From positions 1 through 9,834 of the forward strand of contig JASHQT010000072.1 of assembly GCA_030039005.1 (NCBI GenBank): 9,834 nt of DNA, written 5' to 3'. This document shows positions 8,822-9,834 of the stretch, piece after piece (the first letter of the stretch is position 1; each line of letters opens with the position of its first letter). Below the pieces are notes generated by a model. The model was not told the origin of the DNA and made no database searches. It was given only the letters and a program-made list of their open reading frames with translations. The DNA comes from Bryobacteraceae bacterium. Its GTDB lineage: Bacteria > Acidobacteriota > Terriglobia > Bryobacterales > Bryobacteraceae. Position numbers and translations under genes: made by a program.

Positions 8822-9834
8822 GTGAAATCCTCCATTCGGCTGGGCCGGCTGTTCGGCATTGAAATCGGGCTGCACTACAGTTGGTTCGTCATCGCGCTGC
8901 TAATCACCATGTCGCTGGGCGCGCAGTTCCAATCGAGCCACGCCGAGTGGGGGTCAACCGTGATTTGGTCGCTCGCGGTGCTCACGTCCATCCTGTTTTT
9001 CATCACGCTGCTGGCGCACGAAATGTCGCACGCGCTGGTGGCGCGCGCCCGCGGACTCACCACCCGCGCCATCACGCTGTTCGCTTTGGGCGGCGTGGCG
9101 CAGATCGAAAAAGAACCCGAAGACGCCAAGACCGAATTCCTGGTGGGCATCGTGGGTCCGCTTTCAAGCGCGGTCATTGGCCTGGTTTCGCTCGCTATTG
9201 CATGGGCACTGGGATGGCCGATCGGCGCGACGCCCTCCACGCCGCTACGCGCGATGTTCGTCTGGCTGGGCTACATCAACCTGACGCTCGCCGCATTCAA
9301 TATGATTCCCGGATATCCGCTGGACGGTGGCCGCATTTTGCGGTCTATCCTGTGGCTGGCCTCGCGCAACGCATTGCGCGCTACGCAGCGGGCGGCAGCG
9401 GTAGGCAAGGGGATCGCGTTGCTGTTCATCGCGTTCGGAATTTTCCAGTTCTTCCGCGGCGCCGGATTTGGCGGCCTCTGGATCGCCTTCATCGGCTGGT
9501 TCCTGCTGCAAGCCGCCACCGCCAGCGCCAGTTCGGTGGCGCTGACCAGCGTGTTGAAAGGTGTGCAAGTGAGCGACGTCATGACGTCGGATTGCGCGAT
9601 GGTGGACGGCAACATGAACGTAGAGCAGTTCGTGGAGAGCCATCTGCTTCGCTCCGGACGGCGCTGTTTCGTCGTGGAACAAAACGGGCAGGTAGTTGGG
9701 CTGGTGACGCCGCACGAAATTAAAGAGCTGGCGCGCCCGCGCTGGCCCTACACCACGCTCGCCGACATCATGCGGCCCATGGATCAGCTTCATACGGTGA
9801 CTCCCACGACGCCGGTAATGGAAGCGCTCGAAAC
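8822..9834 (+). CDS. Site-2-protease family (M50) membrane metalloprotease with CBS domains, 3' end outside window
   Basis: A GTG-initiated frame stays open for 337 codons to the window edge. The protein opens with the M50 signature IRLGRLFGIEIGLHYSWF, then membrane segments. The zinc-binding HEMSH is at residues 66-70, FALGGVAQIE at 87-96, GPLSS at 112-116, and the third ligand motif NMIPGYPLDGGR at 160-171, so the complete metalloprotease active site is present. Further hydrophobic helices run to about 230. From about 248 a cytoplasmic CBS module begins (VSDVMTSD...FVVEQNGQVVGLVT), and a second CBS repeat starts near 313 (LADIMRP) and is cut off. This matches the M50-CBS subgroup typified by mycobacterial Rv2625c-like proteins, intramembrane proteases probably gated by adenine nucleotides bound to CBS. 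The substrate is unknown; no sigma factor or anti-sigma gene is adjacent in the window. The start is supported by AGGAA and by the conserved N-terminus. Confidence 0.93.
   Translation, partial: MKSSIRLGRLFGIEIGLHYSWFVIALLITMSLGAQFQSSHAEWGSTVIWSLAVLTSILFFITLLAHEMSHALVARARGLTTRAITLFALGGVAQIEKEPEDAKTEFLVGIVGPLSSAVIGLVSLAIAWALGWPIGATPSTPLRAMFVWLGYINLTLAAFNMIPGYPLDGGRILRSILWLASRNALRATQRAAAVGKGIALLFIAFGIFQFFRGAGFGGLWIAFIGWFLLQAATASASSVALTSVLKGVQVSDVMTSDCAMVDGNMNVEQFVESHLLRSGRRCFVVEQNGQVVGLVTPHEIKELARPRWPYTTLADIMRPMDQLHTVTPTTPVMEALE

Noticed and set aside
8612..8875. Minus-strand 87-codon frame in the divergent intergenic region
   Set aside because: It overlaps the start of the M50 gene and its ribosome binding site, has no motif or signal and no supporting context.
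8881..9723. Plus-strand 280-codon frame overlapping the M50 gene
   Set aside because: It is another frame of the M50 protease gene and gives an arginine-rich translation without motifs, while the overlapping GTG frame contains HEMSH, NxxPxxPLDGG and CBS domains.

Overview
The window reads as a chromosomal segment of a free-living, moderately GC-rich Gram-negative-type bacterium. An Acidobacteriota relative is my best guess from the overall flavour of the proteins, but this is not proven by the sequence. An RND inner-membrane pump implies an outer membrane. I see no phage, transposase, rRNA or tRNA gene.

Layout: (1) Positions 1-4629, minus strand, hold a tight five-gene cluster plus the start of a sixth. 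It is read from 4629 downwards: a universal-stress-like gene, a 27-codon membrane peptide gene, kdpF (27 codons), kdpA, kdpB and the first five codons of kdpC, which leaves the window at position 1. Gaps are 2-21 bp and most genes carry a clear purine-rich ribosome binding site, so this is one operon for the high-affinity, ATP-driven potassium importer KdpFABC. The sensor pair KdpD/KdpE is not in the window. (2) Positions 4630-5390 hold an island with one plus-strand gene for a small secreted cysteine- and histidine-rich protein of unknown function. It is bounded on both sides by an imperfect direct repeat of about 53 bp, and a degenerate tandem repeat lies between the left copy and the gene. 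(3) Positions 5391-8483, minus strand, encode a complete RND efflux permease of the MdtB/MdtC type with no adaptor or outer-membrane channel gene next to it. (4) A 338-bp divergent intergenic region separates it from (5) a plus-strand site-2-protease family (M50) membrane metalloprotease with C-terminal CBS domains. This gene starts at a GTG at 8822 and runs off the right edge.

The genes most worth attention are the small ones: kdpF, the second small membrane peptide upstream of it, and the repeat-flanked Cys/His-rich gene. The two tiny genes are easily missed by automatic callers. The M50 gene is easily missed too, because it starts with GTG and has no stop inside the window.
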